NCBI GenBank assembly: GCA_023228985.1
Contig: JALOAC010000008.1
Coordinates: forward strand, 1-64,000
Source: Thiopseudomonas sp.
GTDB lineage: Bacteria > Pseudomonadota > Gammaproteobacteria > Pseudomonadales > Pseudomonadaceae
Direction of reading: 5' to 3'
DNA length: 64,000 nt
Part shown: positions 9,235 through 20,449 of the stretch, in pieces
Layout of the letters: each line of letters begins with the position of its first letter
Numbering within the stretch: position 1 is the stretch's first letter
Notes under the pieces: generated by a model
The model's input: only the letters and a program-made list of their open reading frames with translations
Database searches by the model: none
Told to the model about the DNA's origin: nothing
Made by a program: the position numbers and the translations under genes

Positions 9235-9275
9235 AGAATGCCGCCTCCTATATGGCGAATTCTGGCCGTTTTTTT
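9235..9275 (+). terminator. Possible terminator or leader hairpin before parE
   Basis: AGAAT-gc-CGCC (9235-9245) can pair with GGCG-a-ATTCT (9254-9263), and a run of seven T residues (9269-9275) follows six bases later. It may end cpdA transcripts. A TATAAT at 9223-9228 just upstream could instead place it in a parE leader. The imperfect stem and the offset T-run make this a weak call. Confidence 0.35.
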
Positions 9276-9319
9276 GTACTATCAACACTGATTTTCGTTA
9301 TTCATCTTCATTCAAATAA

Positions 9320-11224
<1,905 letters not shown>

Positions 11225-11296
11225 AACCATTGCTTGTGCACGACAGTATTGAATGTATCAAAATTAGAAAATCAATCAATTTTTGCGAAACCTACT

Positions 11297-13552
11297 ATGA
11301 CTGATGGTGTTGAATTAAGTTTAGATGGAGTAGAGCGTCGCTCGCTGGCGGACTTTAGCGAGCAAGCGTATTTGAACTACTCCATGTATGTAATTATGGA
11401 TCGCGCACTGCCGCATATTGGCGATGGCTTAAAACCCGTGCAGCGGCGAATTATTTATGCCATGAGCGAGCTTGGACTGGATGCGGACTCCAAGCATAAA
11501 AAATCAGCGCGTACCGTGGGTGACGTACTAGGTAAATACCACCCGCATGGTGATAGCGCCTGTTATGAAGCCATGGTGCTGATGGCGCAGCCCTTTAGTT
11601 ATCGCTACCCGCTGGTGGATGGACAGGGCAACTGGGGTGCGCCCGATGATCCGAAATCCTTTGCCGCCATGCGTTATACCGAGGCACGCTTAGCGCGTTA
11701 CACCGAGGTGTTACTCAGCGAGTTAGGGCAGGGGACGGTTAATTGGGTGCCCAACTTTGATGGCACCATGGATGAGCCGGATGTGTTGCCAGCGCGTTTG
11801 CCGAACCTGCTGCTTAACGGTACGACAGGCATTGCCGTGGGCATGGCCACCGACGTGCCACCGCATAACCTTAGAGAAGTGGCGACGGCCTGTATTCATC
11901 TGCTGGATCATCCTACGGCGACAGTGGCCGAGCTGTGTGAGTATATCCCCGGTCCTGATTATCCAACCGACGCTGAAATCATTACCCCACGCGATGAGCT
12001 GTTAAAACTCTATGAGCAAGGCCGTGGCTCAGTACGCATGCGTGCTGTGTATCACGAAGAAGACTCTGAACTGGTTGTTACCGCATTGCCGCATCAAGTA
12101 TCGGGTGCGAAAGTAATTGAACAAATTGCTGCACAAATGCAGGAAAAAAAGCTGCCCATGGTGGTGGACCTGCGTGATGAATCAGACCATGAAAACCCCT
12201 GCCGTATTGTAATTGTGCCGCGCTCGAATCGGGTGGATACACAAGAATTAATGCGGCACTTGTTTGCCACGACACATTTAGAGTCAAGCTATCGCGTCAA
12301 CATGAATGTGATTGGCTTGGATGGCCGACCCCAGGTAAAAGATCTGCGTACCCTACTGACCGAATGGTTGGTGTTTCGTGTGGAAACGGTACGTAAACGT
12401 CTGCAATTTCGTTTAGACCGAGTAGAAAAGCGTCTGCATTTATTAGAGGGGCTGTTAATCGCCTTTTTAAATCTGGACGAAGTGATTGAAATTATCCGTA
12501 ACGAAGAACACCCCAAAGCGGTGTTGATGGAGCGTTTTGGCATCACGGAGGTGCAGGCGGATTACATTCTTGATACCCGTTTGCGTCAATTAGCTCGCTT
12601 GGAAGAAATGAAAATCCGTGGTGAGCAGGATGAACTCAGTAAAGAACGTGAACGTTTGCTAACGCTGTTAGGCAGTGAAACGAAATTGAAAAAGTTGGTG
12701 CGCAACGAGTTGGTGGAGGACGCACAAACCTACGGCGATGACAGACGTTCGCCCATGGTTGCGCGTGGTGAAGCGCGTGCGCTCTCTGAGGCAGATCTAA
12801 CACCTGCTGAATCGGTAACCGTGGTGGTTTCTGCCCAAGGTTGGGTACGCAGTGCGCGTGGACATGATATCGATCCTGCAGGATTAGCCTATAGAACAGG
12901 TGATGCGTTTAAGTCCGCGGCATTAGGACGTTCTAATCAACATGCAGTGTTTCTTGATAGCAGTGGGCGCAGTTACTCATTATTGGTGCACACTTTACCA
13001 TCGGCACGTGGACATGGTGAGCCGCTATCGGGTCACTTAAGCCCCCCGGCTGGCGCGACCTTTGAGCATGTGCTGTTGCCCAATGAGCAAGATTTATACG
13101 TATTAGCATCCGATGCGGGCTATGGCTTTATTATTCAGGGCGAAGAAATGCTGGCAAAAAATAAAGCCGGTAAAGCGTTAATCAGTCTGCCTAAAGCAGC
13201 CAAGGTATTAACACCTAAACGGCTACGCACGCAGGAAAACATGCAGATTGCTGTGGTTACTACGGACGGCCGATTGTTGCTGTTCCCCGTGACGGACTTG
13301 CCGCAACTAAGCAAAGGCAAGGGCAACAAACTCATTGGTATCCCCAGTGACCGTGCCGCTAAGCGTGAAGAGCTGGTGGTGGATTTTGCTCTAGTGCCAG
13401 AGGGCGCTAACTTGGTTGTTGAATCAGGTAAGCGCACATTAACTCTAAAAAACAGCGACCTACAGCATTATTGTGGTGAGCGTGGCAGGCGTGGTAACAA
13501 GTTGCCGCGCGGCTTCCAGCGAGTTGACGGAATCAGCGTTCCTGAGGAGTAA
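11297..13552 (+). CDS. parC: DNA topoisomerase IV subunit A
   Basis: DNA-breaking subunit of topoisomerase IV. Length is 751 aa. The active-site tyrosine is visible as Y127 in [10 protein letters not shown], the quinolone-resistance region reads [11 protein letters not shown] with Ser87 and Glu91 (the susceptible-type residues), and the [12 protein letters not shown] region and C-terminal beta-pinwheel domain follow. The frame extends upstream to a TTG at 11234, but homologues begin [16 protein letters not shown], which matches the ATG at 11297. No strong Shine-Dalgarno is present there. It is probably co-transcribed with parE. Confidence 0.96.
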   Translation: MTDGVELSLDGVERRSLADFSEQAYLNYSMYVIMDRALPHIGDGLKPVQRRIIYAMSELGLDADSKHKKSARTVGDVLGKYHPHGDSACYEAMVLMAQPFSYRYPLVDGQGNWGAPDDPKSFAAMRYTEARLARYTEVLLSELGQGTVNWVPNFDGTMDEPDVLPARLPNLLLNGTTGIAVGMATDVPPHNLREVATACIHLLDHPTATVAELCEYIPGPDYPTDAEIITPRDELLKLYEQGRGSVRMRAVYHEEDSELVVTALPHQVSGAKVIEQIAAQMQEKKLPMVVDLRDESDHENPCRIVIVPRSNRVDTQELMRHLFATTHLESSYRVNMNVIGLDGRPQVKDLRTLLTEWLVFRVETVRKRLQFRLDRVEKRLHLLEGLLIAFLNLDEVIEIIRNEEHPKAVLMERFGITEVQADYILDTRLRQLARLEEMKIRGEQDELSKERERLLTLLGSETKLKKLVRNELVEDAQTYGDDRRSPMVARGEARALSEADLTPAESVTVVVSAQGWVRSARGHDIDPAGLAYRTGDAFKSAALGRSNQHAVFLDSSGRSYSLLVHTLPSARGHGEPLSGHLSPPAGATFEHVLLPNEQDLYVLASDAGYGFIIQGEEMLAKNKAGKALISLPKAAKVLTPKRLRTQENMQIAVVTTDGRLLLFPVTDLPQLSKGKGNKLIGIPSDRAAKREELVVDFALVPEGANLVVESGKRTLTLKNSDLQHYCGERGRRGNKLPRGFQRVDGISVPEE

Positions 13553-13559
13553 GGTGTCT

Positions 13560-14678
13560 ATGCAAACCAGCGCAGAGCTGACATGGCAGCAAGATGAGCA
13601 GACGCCCTGTTTGCTGGTGGCTGGGCATTGGACATTACATACGCGCAAACCTGAGGTGATCGAAGTTTGGCGGCAAGCAGGACGATTACCCAAGCAGGTT
13701 CGGTTGCAGATAGAAGTGGCAGAGTGGGACTCAAGCCTGCTGGCGCTGATTCGCCGGGTGCAGCGGCTGGCTGAGCAAGAACAAATCGGCTTGGATATTC
13801 AAGGTTTGACTGAAGGCATGCAGCGTCTATTAGAGATGGCCGCAACCCCTTCAACTCAGGTGCAAGTTGAAACAACCCCTGACTATAGCTGGCTGACCCG
13901 CTTGGGGCTTAGTGCGTTTGCATTAGCTGCCATGCTAGAGCGCAGCGCTACCTTTTTAGGTGAGGTGGCGCTAAGTGCTGCACGCGTGCCCTTTGGTCGA
14001 GCACGGATGCGCAAAATGGATTTCTGGCATGCATTTCAACAGTGTGGCCCGGGTGCATTGCCTATCGTGGCATTGATCGCGGTCTTGGTGGGTTTGATTT
14101 TGGCCTTTGTCGGCGCTGTACAGTTGGAAGCTTTTGGCGCGCAAATATACATTGCCAACATGGTGGCGATTGGCATGACCCGTGAAATGGGTGCGCTGAT
14201 GACCGCGGTAATTATGGCCGGTCGAACCGGTGCTTCCTATGCCGCCGAGTTAGGCAGTATGCAGGCCAATGAGGAAGTGGACGCGCTGAAAACATTTGGT
14301 TTTCCACCGCTAGAGTTTTTAGTCTTGCCCAGAGTGTTAGCACTGCTGGTGAGCATGCCGATTTTAACCTGCTTTGCTGATGCCCTAGGGATTCTGGGCG
14401 GCTTTATTATTGGTTATGGTTTATACGACATTTCGGCGATTCAGTACCTTAACCAAAGCCTGCAAATGGTTTCTACCACCGATTTTTTTATTGGGTTATT
14501 TAAGAGCGTTATTTTTGCAATGCTGATCGGCTTGATTGGTTGTTACTACGGGTTAAACAGTGGTCGCAATGCTCAAGCAGTAGGACAGGCCACTACTAAA
14601 GCGGTTGTGAGCATTATTGTGGCATTGGTCGTGAGTGATGCATTGATTACGATTATTTGCACTAGGCTGGGGATCTAA
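13560..14678 (+). CDS. MlaE-type ABC permease with N-terminal STAS domain
   Basis: Inner-membrane permease of an MCE-type lipid transporter, 372 aa. The first ~100 residues resemble a STAS domain (LLVAGHWTL; LPKQVRLQIEVAEWDSSLL). The rest is the MlaE/YrbE permease with about five or six membrane helices and the conserved GMTREMGALMTAVIMAGR near residue 205 and AAELGSMQANEEVDAL near 225. The frame is open 29 codons upstream inside parC, but the ATG at 13560, 7 bases after the parC stop and just after a GGAGTAAGG ribosome site, is the better start. It is first in a four-gene cluster with overlapping or nearly touching genes. E. coli MlaE lacks the STAS fusion (there MlaB is separate), so this is a different MCE subclass. 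Confidence 0.9.
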   Translation: MQTSAELTWQQDEQTPCLLVAGHWTLHTRKPEVIEVWRQAGRLPKQVRLQIEVAEWDSSLLALIRRVQRLAEQEQIGLDIQGLTEGMQRLLEMAATPSTQVQVETTPDYSWLTRLGLSAFALAAMLERSATFLGEVALSAARVPFGRARMRKMDFWHAFQQCGPGALPIVALIAVLVGLILAFVGAVQLEAFGAQIYIANMVAIGMTREMGALMTAVIMAGRTGASYAAELGSMQANEEVDALKTFGFPPLEFLVLPRVLALLVSMPILTCFADALGILGGFIIGYGLYDISAIQYLNQSLQMVSTTDFFIGLFKSVIFAMLIGLIGCYYGLNSGRNAQAVGQATTKAVVSIIVALVVSDALITIICTRLGI

Positions 14679-14680
14679 GC

Positions 14681-15451
14681 ATGACGGATGTGGTTTTGCA
14701 GGCCAAAGATCTAAGTGCAGGCTACGGCGAGCTTGTTATTCAGCGCGATCTCAATTTTAGCATCCGCAAAGGCGAAGTCTTTGTGGTGATGGGTGGCAGC
14801 GGCTGTGGAAAAAGTACGCTGCTACGCCATTTAATCGGTTTGCAAGCGCCGCTGGCAGGACAGATTTTATTCCAAGGGCGTGATTACTGGGCGCAAACTG
14901 AGGATGAGCGTGCTGAGTCACAGCAACACTTTGGTGTGCTCTATCAAAACGCTGCTCTGTGGGGTGCAATGACTCTAGAAGAAAATATTTGCCTGCCGCT
15001 GGAAGCATGGCGGCCTAACCTGAGTCAGGCTGAACGAAGTGAGCTGGCGACCATTAAGCTGTCCTTGGTGGGTTTGGCGGGTTGTGAGCAGCTGTATCCG
15101 GCTGAGTTGTCTGGCGGTATGCGTAAGCGCGCCGCGCTGGCGCGTGCGTTGGCGTTGGACCCGCAAGTATTGTTTTTTGATGAGCCCTCTGCTGGGCTGG
15201 ATCCGTTAAGCTCTATGGCTTTGGATGAGCTTATCTTACAATTGCGTGACACACTGGGCGCCAGTATTGTGCTGGTTACCCATGAGTTGCCCAGTATTTA
15301 CCGGGTCGCGGATACCTGTTTGTTTTTAGACAATCAAACCCGCACACAGATTGCTTTGGGTACGCTCGATGAGCTGCTAAATGATGGGCCGGATGTGGTT
15401 CAGCGATTCTTAAAGCGCACAGAGCAAATTGAAAAGAGAGACTCACAATGA
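14681..15451 (+). CDS. MlaF-type ABC transporter ATPase
   Basis: ATPase partner of the MCE lipid transporter, 256 aa and cytoplasmic. Walker A GGSGCGKST is near residue 37, the Q-loop near YQNAALWGAMT at ~88, the signature LSGGMRKRAALARA near 145, Walker B VLFFDEPSAGLDP near 163 and the H-loop VTHEL near 200. LSGGM and the downstream RVAD sequence are typical of MlaF/Ttg2A ATPases. It starts 2 bases after the permease stop and overlaps the MCE gene by 4 bases, which indicates translational coupling. Confidence 0.92.
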   Translation: MTDVVLQAKDLSAGYGELVIQRDLNFSIRKGEVFVVMGGSGCGKSTLLRHLIGLQAPLAGQILFQGRDYWAQTEDERAESQQHFGVLYQNAALWGAMTLEENICLPLEAWRPNLSQAERSELATIKLSLVGLAGCEQLYPAELSGGMRKRAALARALALDPQVLFFDEPSAGLDPLSSMALDELILQLRDTLGASIVLVTHELPSIYRVADTCLFLDNQTRTQIALGTLDELLNDGPDVVQRFLKRTEQIEKRDSQ

Positions 15452-16404
15452 GCCAACCTAGAAAACCTTTTTTAATTGGTGTGTTTATTTTTGCCGGCAT
15501 AGCGCTATTTGTTGCTGGGCTATTAATCATGGCACGTGACAATGTGTTTAGCCGTCCCGTGGAATATGTGGTGTATTTTACTGGTGCTTTGGATGGGCTG
15601 GATGTGGGAGCCGATGTTACCTATCGCGGGGTAAAGGTAGGGAGTGTGCAGGATATTCGTCTGTCCTATGACCCCAAATTAAAAGACGTCATCATGCCCG
15701 TGGTCATTCGTATCACTACCGATCACGGTCGAAAAAAACATACCGGCGCGCAGCTCAATAGCTCCATTACTCAGCTTATCGAGCGTGGTTTGCGGGCGCA
15801 GCTGCAGACGCCTAGCTTTTTAACGGGCAAAGCCATAGTGGCATTAGATATTTTCCCTGATCAGGTAGGTTACGTGCGCGATCCTAGCGTTGTTGATTTG
15901 CCTGTGATTCCTACCGTGTCCTCAAAAATTGATCAGGCCGCTGACTTGTTGCGCGATTTGGCCGCTGGACTCAAAGAAGTGCCAGTTAAAGAAACGCTGC
16001 TCGCCGTGAAGCAGACTCTAGCCAGCGTGGATAAGTTGGTCAACTCGCCGGACTTACAAGCAGGTTTGGCTGGGTTTAGTCAGTCAGTACAGAACTTTGC
16101 CCAAATTAGTGGTGAGCTACAGAAAGTTTTGCCAACCATGCTGGACAATGTGCAAGATAGTAGCGATGAATTAAAAGCAGCTCTGACGGATATGCGTATG
16201 GCAGCACATAGCGCTAAGCAGGCATTAGAAGCTATGGATGAGTTGGTTGTGGAAGGTAAGCGCAGTATCGGGCCGCAATCAGAGTTGCAGTATGAAGTGC
16301 TGCAGGCCTTACAAAATGTCGCCCAAGCTAGCAAGGCATTGCAGCGCACGGCAGAAACTATAGAACAGCAACCACAGTCGTTGCTTTTTGGAAAAAAACG
16401 GTGA
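15448..16404 (+). CDS. MCE/MlaD family substrate-binding protein
   Basis: Membrane-anchored periplasmic MCE protein of 318 aa. One N-terminal helix (residues ~9-30) precedes a single MCE domain (~38-130) with YFTGALDGLDVGADVTYRGVKVGSV, followed by a long helical tail of ~170 residues rich in Q, A and L. The long tail makes it larger than MlaD (~180 aa), as in LetB/Mce-like tunnel proteins where the helices form a needle. It is predicted to form a hexamer that shuttles phospholipid between the membranes; the direction is unknown. The ATG overlaps the ATPase stop (ATGA). Confidence 0.9.
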   Translation: MSQPRKPFLIGVFIFAGIALFVAGLLIMARDNVFSRPVEYVVYFTGALDGLDVGADVTYRGVKVGSVQDIRLSYDPKLKDVIMPVVIRITTDHGRKKHTGAQLNSSITQLIERGLRAQLQTPSFLTGKAIVALDIFPDQVGYVRDPSVVDLPVIPTVSSKIDQAADLLRDLAAGLKEVPVKETLLAVKQTLASVDKLVNSPDLQAGLAGFSQSVQNFAQISGELQKVLPTMLDNVQDSSDELKAALTDMRMAAHSAKQALEAMDELVVEGKRSIGPQSELQYEVLQALQNVAQASKALQRTAETIEQQPQSLLFGKKR

Positions 16405-16409
16405 TTTTG

Positions 16410-17111
16410 ATGAAGTTTGGGCGTGGTTTTTTAAGCGCAGTATTGGTAGCTTTTTTTACTTTAAGTGCTGGCTGTAGTTTTGCGCCGGTTGAGTTTTATC
16501 AGCTGCAGCGTGATACACAGACTATGAGCACTGCGATTGAGGGGCCGGCAGTATTGATAGGACCGGTTAAACTTGCTGATTATTTGCAACGTGAGCATAT
16601 CCTACAACGTCAGCCAGATGGGCGTTTATTGTATAGCCGTGAAGGTCGTTGGGCGGGCGACTTGCAAGAAGAAATAGGTTTGTTGTTATTGCGTCATATT
16701 GCACAGCAAACGGGCAACAGCCATATCGCGCTGTACCCCGATCGGGTAGGTGTAGAGCAACAGGCGCAGATAGTTTTAAATATCAGCAGGCTTGACTCAG
16801 GCCCGCAACAGCCGGTAGTGCTGGAAGCACAGTGGCGTTTATTGGACGCGCAGGGGCTTACGCGTGACAGCAATGTAGTGCGTTTTGAAGAACCCCACGA
16901 CGGTGACTTAACAGCACAAATAAAAGTACAGAGTGAGCTGTTACAGCGTTTAGCCGATCAGCTGGCGGTTAAGGTCAAAACTTTTTTACAGCCCAAAAAA
17001 GCTGCTACTTCTGCGGCGCGTAATAAAGCCAAGCAAGCAGAGGATAAAACGTTCAACAGTCCAGCGAGCATTACGGATGTTGTCGCTGAACCCGAGGTGT
17101 ACCGTTTCTAA
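16410..17111 (+). CDS. ABC-type transport auxiliary lipoprotein (PqiC/YmbA-like)
   Basis: Predicted outer-membrane-side lipoprotein of ~233 aa. A short signal peptide ends in the lipobox LSAGC, with the lipidated Cys near residue 22. The mature part resembles the DUF330/ABC_trans_aux family (EFYQL at its start; VLIGPVKLADYLQREHILQR), which partners MCE systems such as Pqi. The C-terminus is basic and alanine/lysine-rich. A GTG at 16401 overlapping the MCE stop codon could also start it; I chose the ATG at 16410 for a cleaner signal peptide. It is last in the four-gene operon and converges with the next gene, 6 bases away. Confidence 0.85.
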   Translation: MKFGRGFLSAVLVAFFTLSAGCSFAPVEFYQLQRDTQTMSTAIEGPAVLIGPVKLADYLQREHILQRQPDGRLLYSREGRWAGDLQEEIGLLLLRHIAQQTGNSHIALYPDRVGVEQQAQIVLNISRLDSGPQQPVVLEAQWRLLDAQGLTRDSNVVRFEEPHDGDLTAQIKVQSELLQRLADQLAVKVKTFLQPKKAATSAARNKAKQAEDKTFNSPASITDVVAEPEVYRF

Positions 17112-17117
17112 TATTTT

Positions 17118-18464
17118 TTACTGCATCAGTATCTGCAGCTGTTTATCGAGTTGAGCGGGATAGGGTGCCAGCAGCCGTTCGACACAGTTCGCGCCCTCGG
17201 GTCGAGCTATGCTGCGAATGCGTGCACAGGCTTGTGCTCGGCTATCAACAGCGAGCTCGTTACTAACCAGCAGTAGATTGCGACTAAACCGGCTTAACTC
17301 CAATGCGTTGTTGACGCTTGGCTGGGTGAGTAAAGACTCAGGGGTTAAATCAGTAATCGCCTCGCCATAGCTGATGCCTAGCTGTAAACCGACAGTGATG
17401 CCGCTATCAGCAATATCAACTTGCAGGCTATGACCAAACTCACGCAATAACTCGCCGCAGCACAACGAATAGCGCACAAAATGCTCGTTTGAGTCATCAA
17501 AAAATAACAGCGTGCGCCCATCATCCAGCTGAATGAGCTGCGCGCTATATAAGTCCGCCGTTTTGGCTAGAGCATGATGATAGGTATCAAATAGCTGTGT
17601 GAGTCGCTGGCTGGATAAATGCTCTTTTTTCTTACTCAGGTTGAGCTGTACGGCAAGCACAATGGTGGCCGTCTTGGCTTTCTCTGTAGCAGTCGTTGCG
17701 TGGCTGCTAGTATCTAATACGCCACTGGGTAATTGCATTACATCCAAGTGCTGGTTAGAAAGCGTAGAATTTTCGGCCTGCTGTTCAGCTTCAGAACTGG
17801 TTAGTTTGTCATCGAGCAAATCATGCAGTACAGGAGGTGCTAGTAATGCATTGAGCACCTGCGCCAATTGACCAATTTCATCATTTCGCTCTGTGTGTGG
17901 GGCAGTAGTGATTGGGTTTTCTACCCAGTACTTGAGTGCTTGCATCGGCTGGCGAATACTGACTGCAAGACGATGAACCAAATACATGGCGACGGCTAAA
18001 ATGAGCAGCGCCAACAACGCCATGCTTTGCAAGCTTTTATACATGGGTTGCTGTAAGCGTTTAACATCGATGCTAATTTGTAGCGTGCCAGCCAGTACAC
18101 GCTGAAAGGTCAGTTGGTGGCTGTACAGGTTGCTGTTAGCCGCAGGGCGCTTGCCCACTTCAACCAGGGTACTGTTGTCAGGACTGTAGAGCGCAGCATG
18201 GCTTACATAAGGATTATTAATCAGTTCGCGTAGCAGAATGTTAAGGCCTAGGGTATCTTCGGCGGCTAACGAAATCATCGCCTCTTTGGCCGTTTGGCTG
18301 ATAAGAGTCTCGCCCAGTGCATCAGCCTGTTGCTGAGTAGATGATTGCCATTGTGCGTAAACAACCCCGCCAAATAGCAATACAGATAACAGCAAGATAG
18401 CTGTGCACGATAAAACAAGTGTTTGACTAATAGTCAGATCGCGTAACAGCTTAGGCATTTGCAT
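17118..18464 (-). CDS. Smp/AhpA (YtjB) family membrane protein with extra C-terminal domain
   Basis: A 448-aa inner-membrane protein. A first helix at ~14-37 and a second at ~145-165 enclose a periplasmic region (~40-140) with the family sequence SLAAEDTLGLN and PYVSHAALY. A HAMP-like segment follows (~167-210, RQPMQALKYWVENP and DEIGQLAQVLN). The family (SMP_2, YtjB/AhpA) is typically encoded divergently from serB, exactly as here. E. coli Smp is only ~214 aa. The extra ~180 C-terminal residues (~266-430) resemble a class III nucleotide cyclase fold without its catalytic aspartates. The molecular role is unknown. Confidence 0.78.
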   Translation of the reverse strand: MQMPKLLRDLTISQTLVLSCTAILLLSVLLFGGVVYAQWQSSTQQQADALGETLISQTAKEAMISLAAEDTLGLNILLRELINNPYVSHAALYSPDNSTLVEVGKRPAANSNLYSHQLTFQRVLAGTLQISIDVKRLQQPMYKSLQSMALLALLILAVAMYLVHRLAVSIRQPMQALKYWVENPITTAPHTERNDEIGQLAQVLNALLAPPVLHDLLDDKLTSSEAEQQAENSTLSNQHLDVMQLPSGVLDTSSHATTATEKAKTATIVLAVQLNLSKKKEHLSSQRLTQLFDTYHHALAKTADLYSAQLIQLDDGRTLLFFDDSNEHFVRYSLCCGELLREFGHSLQVDIADSGITVGLQLGISYGEAITDLTPESLLTQPSVNNALELSRFSRNLLLVSNELAVDSRAQACARIRSIARPEGANCVERLLAPYPAQLDKQLQILMQ

Positions 18465-18604
18465 GAAGAAAACTCAGTTAAGGCGTTAGGGGGAAGCAAT
18501 TCTAACAAAACCACCGTGGGAACACAGCAGCATAACTACTGCAGCTTTTTGTGATACAGGCTAAAATGCCTTTTGTTTAATGATTTAGTGCGGAGTGTAG
18601 CGCC

Positions 18605-19822
18605 TTGCGAGAAATTGTATTGATCAATATAACGGGTGAAGACCGTCCGGGCTTAACCGCTGCCATTATGGGTGTGTTATCGCAAACAGGTGTGAATGTC
18701 CTTGATATTGGCCAGGCCGTTATCCATGACACCTTGTCTTTTGGCATCTTGGTAGAAATTCCGCAGGATAAGCAAGCGGCTGATGCATTAAAAGACGTGC
18801 TCTTTACCGGTTATAAAATGGACCAGCAGGTGCGCTTTACGCCAGTATCGGCGCAGGACTACCAAAACTGGGTTGCCGGGCAAGGTAAATCGCGCTATAT
18901 CGTCACTCTGCTAACCCGTAAAGTGACTGCAGAGCAGTTGCATCGTGTCAGCGCCATTACCGCAAGTTATGGTTTAAATATCGATCATATTGATCGTCTA
19001 TCTGGGCGTATGCCGCTCGATACACCAGCGGATCAGAGCAAGGGCTGCATTGAGTTTTCCGTACGCGGAGAGCCAGAAGATGTTGATGCGTTGCGCGCTG
19101 AGTTTTTAAGCGTTGCGCAAGAATTAAACGTGGATATTGCCTTTCAGCGCGATACGGTATTCCGCCGCAATCGCCGTTTGGCGGTGTTTGATATGGATTC
19201 CACTTTGATTGAAGCAGAAGTGATTGACGAGCTGGCCAAAGCCGCTGGAGTGGGTGAGCAGGTGGCTGCTATTACCGAGCGTGCGATGCAGGGCGAGCTG
19301 GACTTTAGCGCCAGCTTCCGTGAGCGCTTGGCTCTGTTGGAAGGCTTGTCAGAAAAGGTTTTACAAAGTGTTGGCGACTCGTTGCGCTTAACCGAAGGAG
19401 CCGAAACCCTGTTTGCTGAGCTCAAACGCCTAGGTTATAAAACCGCAATTTTATCCGGCGGTTTTACCTACTTTGCCAAGCAGCTGCAAGCTAAGCTGGG
19501 TATTGATTATGTCTATGCTAATGAGCTGGAAATCGTTGATGGCAAGCTGACCGGTCGCGCCATTGAGCCCATTGTTGATGCGCAGCGTAAAGCAGACTTG
19601 CTTAAAGAGCTGGCTGAAAAAGAAGGTTTGCGTTTAGAGCAGACCATTGCTGTGGGCGACGGCGCTAATGATTTGCCGATGCTTGGTTTAGCTGGTTTGG
19701 GTGTGGCATTTCGGGCAAAACCCATGGTGAAGAAAAGTGCACGCCAAGCGATATCAACGCTGGGCTTGGATGGCATTTTGTATTTGCTAGGGTACCGTGA
19801 TCGTGATGGGCAGGAAAACTAA
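18605..19822 (+). CDS. serB: Phosphoserine phosphatase (ACT-domain type)
   Basis: Dephosphorylates O-phosphoserine, the last step of L-serine synthesis. Length is 405 aa. Two N-terminal ACT-like regulatory domains (residues ~1-180; LINITGEDRPGLTAAI) precede the HAD domain with the nucleophile motif DMDSTLIEAEVIDELA near residue 197, the SGGFTYF motif near 285 and GDGANDLPML near 348. The start is a TTG at 18605 in front of REIVLINITG, which fits the family beginning; GGAG lies about 10 bases upstream. It is divergent from the Smp-like gene, a pairing conserved across gammaproteobacteria. Confidence 0.95.
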   Translation: MREIVLINITGEDRPGLTAAIMGVLSQTGVNVLDIGQAVIHDTLSFGILVEIPQDKQAADALKDVLFTGYKMDQQVRFTPVSAQDYQNWVAGQGKSRYIVTLLTRKVTAEQLHRVSAITASYGLNIDHIDRLSGRMPLDTPADQSKGCIEFSVRGEPEDVDALRAEFLSVAQELNVDIAFQRDTVFRRNRRLAVFDMDSTLIEAEVIDELAKAAGVGEQVAAITERAMQGELDFSASFRERLALLEGLSEKVLQSVGDSLRLTEGAETLFAELKRLGYKTAILSGGFTYFAKQLQAKLGIDYVYANELEIVDGKLTGRAIEPIVDAQRKADLLKELAEKEGLRLEQTIAVGDGANDLPMLGLAGLGVAFRAKPMVKKSARQAISTLGLDGILYLLGYRDRDGQEN

Positions 19823-19841
19823 GGAGAGGGGGTATTGTGCA

Positions 19842-19870
19842 TTCAATAATGCCGGACCCTGAGTTATAAT
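19842..19870 (+). promoter_or_regulatory. Candidate sigma-70 promoter for purEK
   Basis: TTCAAT (19842-19847), a 17-base spacer and a perfect TATAAT (19865-19870) lie 85 bases before the purE ATG. Transcription from here would place the perfect hairpin at 19882-19909 within the first bases of the leader. The -35 is only half-matched. Confidence 0.4.
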
Positions 19871-19881
19871 TAGTCCATTAT

Positions 19882-19909
19882 ATAAACCACGCCGTATAGC
19901 GTGGTTTAT
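19882..19909 (+). terminator. Hairpin between serB and purE
   Basis: ATAAACCACGC (19882-19892) and GCGTGGTTTAT (19899-19909) form an 11-bp perfect stem around a 6-base loop, followed by the moderately U-rich TATTTGTG. It can act as the serB terminator. If the TATAAT promoter just upstream is used, it lies at the 5' end of the purE mRNA. Confidence 0.6.
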
Positions 19910-19954
19910 TATTTGTGTACTATAAAAACTTATTTGCATACAGAGGCGAAACAC

Positions 19955-20446
19955 ATGAGCGCATTGGTCGGTGTAATTATGGGGTCCAAATCGGACTGGT
20001 CCACCATGAGTCATAGTATTGATATGCTGGAAACGCTAGGCATAGCTTACGAAGTGCAGGTGGTTTCTGCGCACCGTACCCCTGATTTACTGTTTAGCTA
20101 TGCCGAGCAGGCGCATGAGCGTGGTATCCAAGTAATTATCGCCGGTGCTGGCGGCGCGGCGCATTTGCCGGGCATGTGTGCGGCAAAAACCCATTTGCCG
20201 GTACTGGGCGTGCCAGTGCAGTCGTCCATGCTCTCTGGTGTGGATTCATTGCTCTCCATTGTGCAAATGCCTGCTGGCGTACCGGTTGCTACGCTGTCGA
20301 TTGGCAAGGCGGGGGCGATCAACGCAGCTTTGTTAGCAGCCAGTATTCTCTCGCATCAACATCCACAGATTCTGCAAGCGCTGCAGCAGTACCGTGAGCA
20401 GCAGACCCAAACCGTCTTGGCTAACCCAGACCCACGTGAGGCTTAA
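19955..20446 (+). CDS. purE: N5-carboxyaminoimidazole ribonucleotide mutase
   Basis: Class I PurE, converting N5-CAIR to CAIR in de novo purine synthesis in the cytoplasm. Length is 163 aa. The family motifs are present: [10 protein letters not shown] near residue 6, VVSAHRTPD near 40, [14 protein letters not shown] near 66 and the C-terminal [12 protein letters not shown]. The frame is open 18 codons further upstream, through the leader, but the ATG at 19955 fits family length and has a purine-rich AGAGGCGAA before it. purK follows 3 bases after the stop. Confidence 0.97.
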   Translation: MSALVGVIMGSKSDWSTMSHSIDMLETLGIAYEVQVVSAHRTPDLLFSYAEQAHERGIQVIIAGAGGAAHLPGMCAAKTHLPVLGVPVQSSMLSGVDSLLSIVQMPAGVPVATLSIGKAGAINAALLAASILSHQHPQILQALQQYREQQTQTVLANPDPREA

Positions 20447-20449
20447 CCC

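Noticed and set aside
13473..13559. Longer permease starting at 13473 inside parC
   Set aside because: It lies wholly within the parC coding sequence and adds residues not seen in STAS-MlaE proteins; the ATG at 13560 has a ribosome site.
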